This document shows positions 32,474 to 33,957 of a DNA stretch of 33,957 nucleotides, piece by piece (position 1 is the stretch's first letter; the number at the start of each line of letters is the position of its first letter). This DNA is from TMED-70 sp036164085 (lineage in GTDB: Bacteria > Chloroflexota > Dehalococcoidia > Lucifugimonadales > Lucifugimonadaceae): the NCBI GenBank assembly GCA_036164085.1, contig JAYZJV010000057.1, positions 1 to 33,957 of the forward strand, written 5' to 3'. Below the pieces are notes generated by a model. That model did no database searches. It saw only the letters and a program-made list of their open reading frames with translations, and had not been told where the DNA came from. Both the position numbers and the translations under genes were made by a program.

Positions 32474-33250
32474 CTATTTTCTTTTTATAGCCTTTAATCC
32501 TTCAGTAATTCCTTGGTTTGCCCAATTTCCCCATGGCATAGTGAAAAATTTATAACCCTTATCAACAAAAAAGTTAGGATCCATAGTTGGAGGGATGAAA
32601 TACATTCCAGGTACTACTCCGTGCCTTTTGCATGCCTCAGCAATTATATCCAAACCTTTTTCGTACTCACTTGATTCAAAATCTAATGAAACTCCAAGTT
32701 CTATAGATAAATCAGAAGGTCCAATCAATAATACATCTATACCATCAACACTTAATATTTCATCGATATTATCAATGGCTTGTTGGGTTTCTATCATTGG
32801 AGCTATAACAACTTCATCATTATACATATCTAAATATTCTCTATATTTTTCTTTAGTTGTATATTCTGCAATATCAATACCCCAATCTCCTCTTATTCCT
32901 GCATTGCTTCGATCTCCTAACGGCGCATATTTACACGCTCTGACCATTGCCTCAGCTTCTTCTTTTGTATTTACCATTGGAACAACTATTCCCCTAGCTC
33001 CTGCATCTAAAGCAAAACATATAAGATCCGGTTGATTTGCACTTACCCTAACAATTGGAGCAGCATTTTTACCCTTCATTGAAGCAATCGCTTGTGTAAA
33101 TTCTTTGACCATAAAAGTAGAGTGCTGAGTGTCATAAAGTATAAAATCATAGTCTGAATCTGCTAAAAGGCTCATATTTTCTACCCATGGTGATCCAGCA
33201 CACCCAACTACAGTATTTCCAGCTTTCAAGTTCTCTTTTACTTTATTCAT
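32474..33250 (-). CDS. HpcH/HpaI-family class II aldolase (2-keto-3-deoxy-acid aldolase)
   Basis: 258 aa from the chosen ATG at 33250; a longer frame reaches 33310 but the extra 20 residues (MLYYCFLNRDYYKYK...) are unlike the family and the internal ATG has GGGGGAA directly upstream. Family marks: FILYDTQHSTF with catalytic H43 (usually D-x-E-H; here Gln replaces Glu), APIVRVSANQ, DAGARGIVVPMVNTKEEA, metal Glu in APMIETQQAI and metal Asp in LLIGPSDLSIELG. Such enzymes cleave 2-keto-3-deoxy sugar acids to pyruvate plus an aldehyde. The enolase-superfamily gene just upstream on the same strand could supply its substrate. Confidence 0.88.
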   Translation of the reverse strand: MNKVKENLKAGNTVVGCAGSPWVENMSLLADSDYDFILYDTQHSTFMVKEFTQAIASMKGKNAAPIVRVSANQPDLICFALDAGARGIVVPMVNTKEEAEAMVRACKYAPLGDRSNAGIRGDWGIDIAEYTTKEKYREYLDMYNDEVVIAPMIETQQAIDNIDEILSVDGIDVLLIGPSDLSIELGVSLDFESSEYEKGLDIIAEACKRHGVVPGMYFIPPTMDPNFFVDKGYKFFTMPWGNWANQGITEGLKAIKRK

Positions 33251-33256
33251 TAAATT

Positions 33257-33261
33257 CCCCC
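33257..33261 (-). promoter_or_regulatory. Ribosome-binding site deciding the aldolase start
   Basis: GGGGG followed by AATTTA and ATG 33250 on the minus strand. It supports the shorter aldolase reading over the start at 33310. Confidence 0.5.
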
Positions 33262-33339
33262 ATAATTTATATTTGTAATAATCTCTATTTAGAAAACAAT
33301 AATATAGCAATTATTTAAAAAAGCCATATATTTTATTTT

Positions 33340-33957
33340 CTATACTGCTTTTTCTCTAAGCCAATCTTCTGTTATTTCTAATCCAAATCCAGGTGCATCA
33401 GATGGAATAAGATAACCATCTTTAATAGTAGGAGTTCCTGGTAATAAAACCATCTCTTCTAAAGGCACTCCGGGAGGAGATACTCCTTCAGACCTTTCTG
33501 CCCAGGATACTGACGGCATAGAAAAAGCTAAGTGTTGTCCATATGGATAGTTTGTACTAGCATGTGGAATTACTGAAAGGCCATGAGCTTCTGCTAAGTG
33601 GCAAATCTTTATGCCAGCTGTAATTCCACCAACCCAATTTAAATCTGGTTGAAAAATATCCACAATTCCCTTGCTTGCTGCAACTGCGAATGGATATAAA
33701 GAATACCAATGCTCTCCAGTTGCCAAGGTTTGCCAAGGAATTCTATTTCTAAGATTTTGATAACCATCTAAGTTTTCTGGATTTAAGTAATCTTCGAGCC
33801 ATTTAATTTTATATGGTTTTAGTGCTTCTGCTAGCCTCACTGCATACTCATTATTTAGTGACATCCAAGCATCAACTGCTATTTCTACATCAGGCCCAAC
33901 TTGCTCTCTTGTTGATGCAACTAGCTCTTCGGCTCTATTTATCCCTTCAAGATTACT
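33340..33957 (-). CDS. Enolase-superfamily dehydratase, mandelate racemase/rhamnonate dehydratase-like (partial)
   Basis: The frame is open from 33340 to the window edge, so this is the C-terminal ~205 residues; the ATG at 33864 is internal. Metal ligands of the barrel domain are visible: the Asp of EIAVDAW, Glu of KWLEDYL and Glu of LATGEHWYS; then DIFQPDLNWVGGIT and the catalytic His in VIPHAS. The end block DAPGFGLEI is typical of the group. The proteins dehydrate sugar acids (rhamnonate, galactarate and others) to 2-keto-3-deoxy acids. It is 89 nt upstream of the HpaI-type aldolase, the same order of steps as the E. coli rhmD/rhmA pair. Substrate not decided. Confidence 0.88.
   Translation of the reverse strand, partial: SNLEGINRAEELVASTREQVGPDVEIAVDAWMSLNNEYAVRLAEALKPYKIKWLEDYLNPENLDGYQNLRNRIPWQTLATGEHWYSLYPFAVAASKGIVDIFQPDLNWVGGITAGIKICHLAEAHGLSVIPHASTNYPYGQHLAFSMPSVSWAERSEGVSPPGVPLEEMVLLPGTPTIKDGYLIPSDAPGFGLEITEDWLREKAV

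Noticed and set aside
32595..33035. 146-aa rightward frame
   Set aside because: Entirely antisense to the HpaI aldolase, with low-complexity Ser/Ile composition; a shadow of AT-rich coding DNA.

Overview
The window is about 34 kb of very AT-rich (roughly 30% GC by eye), densely packed bacterial chromosome. Genes abut or overlap by a few bases, TTG starts are frequent, and leaders are short. I found no rRNA genes, CRISPR arrays, recognisable transposases or phage structural genes, and no convincing GC-rich hairpin plus T-run terminator. The gene content fits a free-living, probably marine bacterium with a streamlined genome. My best guess is a low-GC member of Chloroflexota (SAR202/Dehalococcoidia-like). 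The reasons are a LexA/Rel/TatABC set, a mandelate-racemase/rhamnonate-dehydratase-like enolase gene beside an HpaI-type aldolase, an N-acyl-D-amino-acid deacylase, and a secreted domain style I associate with that phylum. This placement is an inference and needs a marker-gene tree.

Layout. 1-2183: the end of a carotenoid cluster (CrtI-type desaturase, CruF-like hydratase), translationally coupled to a type II haloacid-dehalogenase-like gene. 2356-3745: a blue-copper lipoprotein, a small membrane protein and an unknown protein; the last two diverge from a perfect palindrome that carries two mirrored -10 boxes. 3763-3838: tRNA-Arg(CCT). 3910-7995: N-acyl-D-amino-acid deacylase, a GMC oxidoreductase with its gluconate-2-dehydrogenase-subunit-3-like partner, and a small membrane protein. 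7992-9661: a UspA-like protein coupled to a two-domain sulfurtransferase that is broken by one in-frame TAA. 9734-12311: folC-fabF. 12326-15006: an Fbp-type iron/anion ABC permease and ATPase without a binding protein. 15096-20536: an operon-like run of anchored surface protein, AIR-synthase-like protein, rel, rpsT, a conserved-looking small unknown, and lexA.

20540-21694 is the most unusual part. An 18-bp perfect direct repeat comprises the last four codons and stop of lexA plus one more TGA. It recurs 1,155 bp downstream. Between the copies lie one unrecognised 254-aa gene and three TAGGTACA repeats. This looks like a small cassette inserted at the 3' end of lexA that left the gene intact, but it carries no visible recombinase.

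21760-32383 is housekeeping: tatA; then leftward rlmD-maf-tatB-tatC; then rightward lipA-rsmI-metG-polyprenyl synthase-nth, argC and tRNA-Glu(TTC); then a leftward DEAD-box helicase with a hairpin touching its start. 32474-33957: an acid-sugar catabolism pair (enolase-superfamily dehydratase, cut by the window end, and HpaI aldolase).
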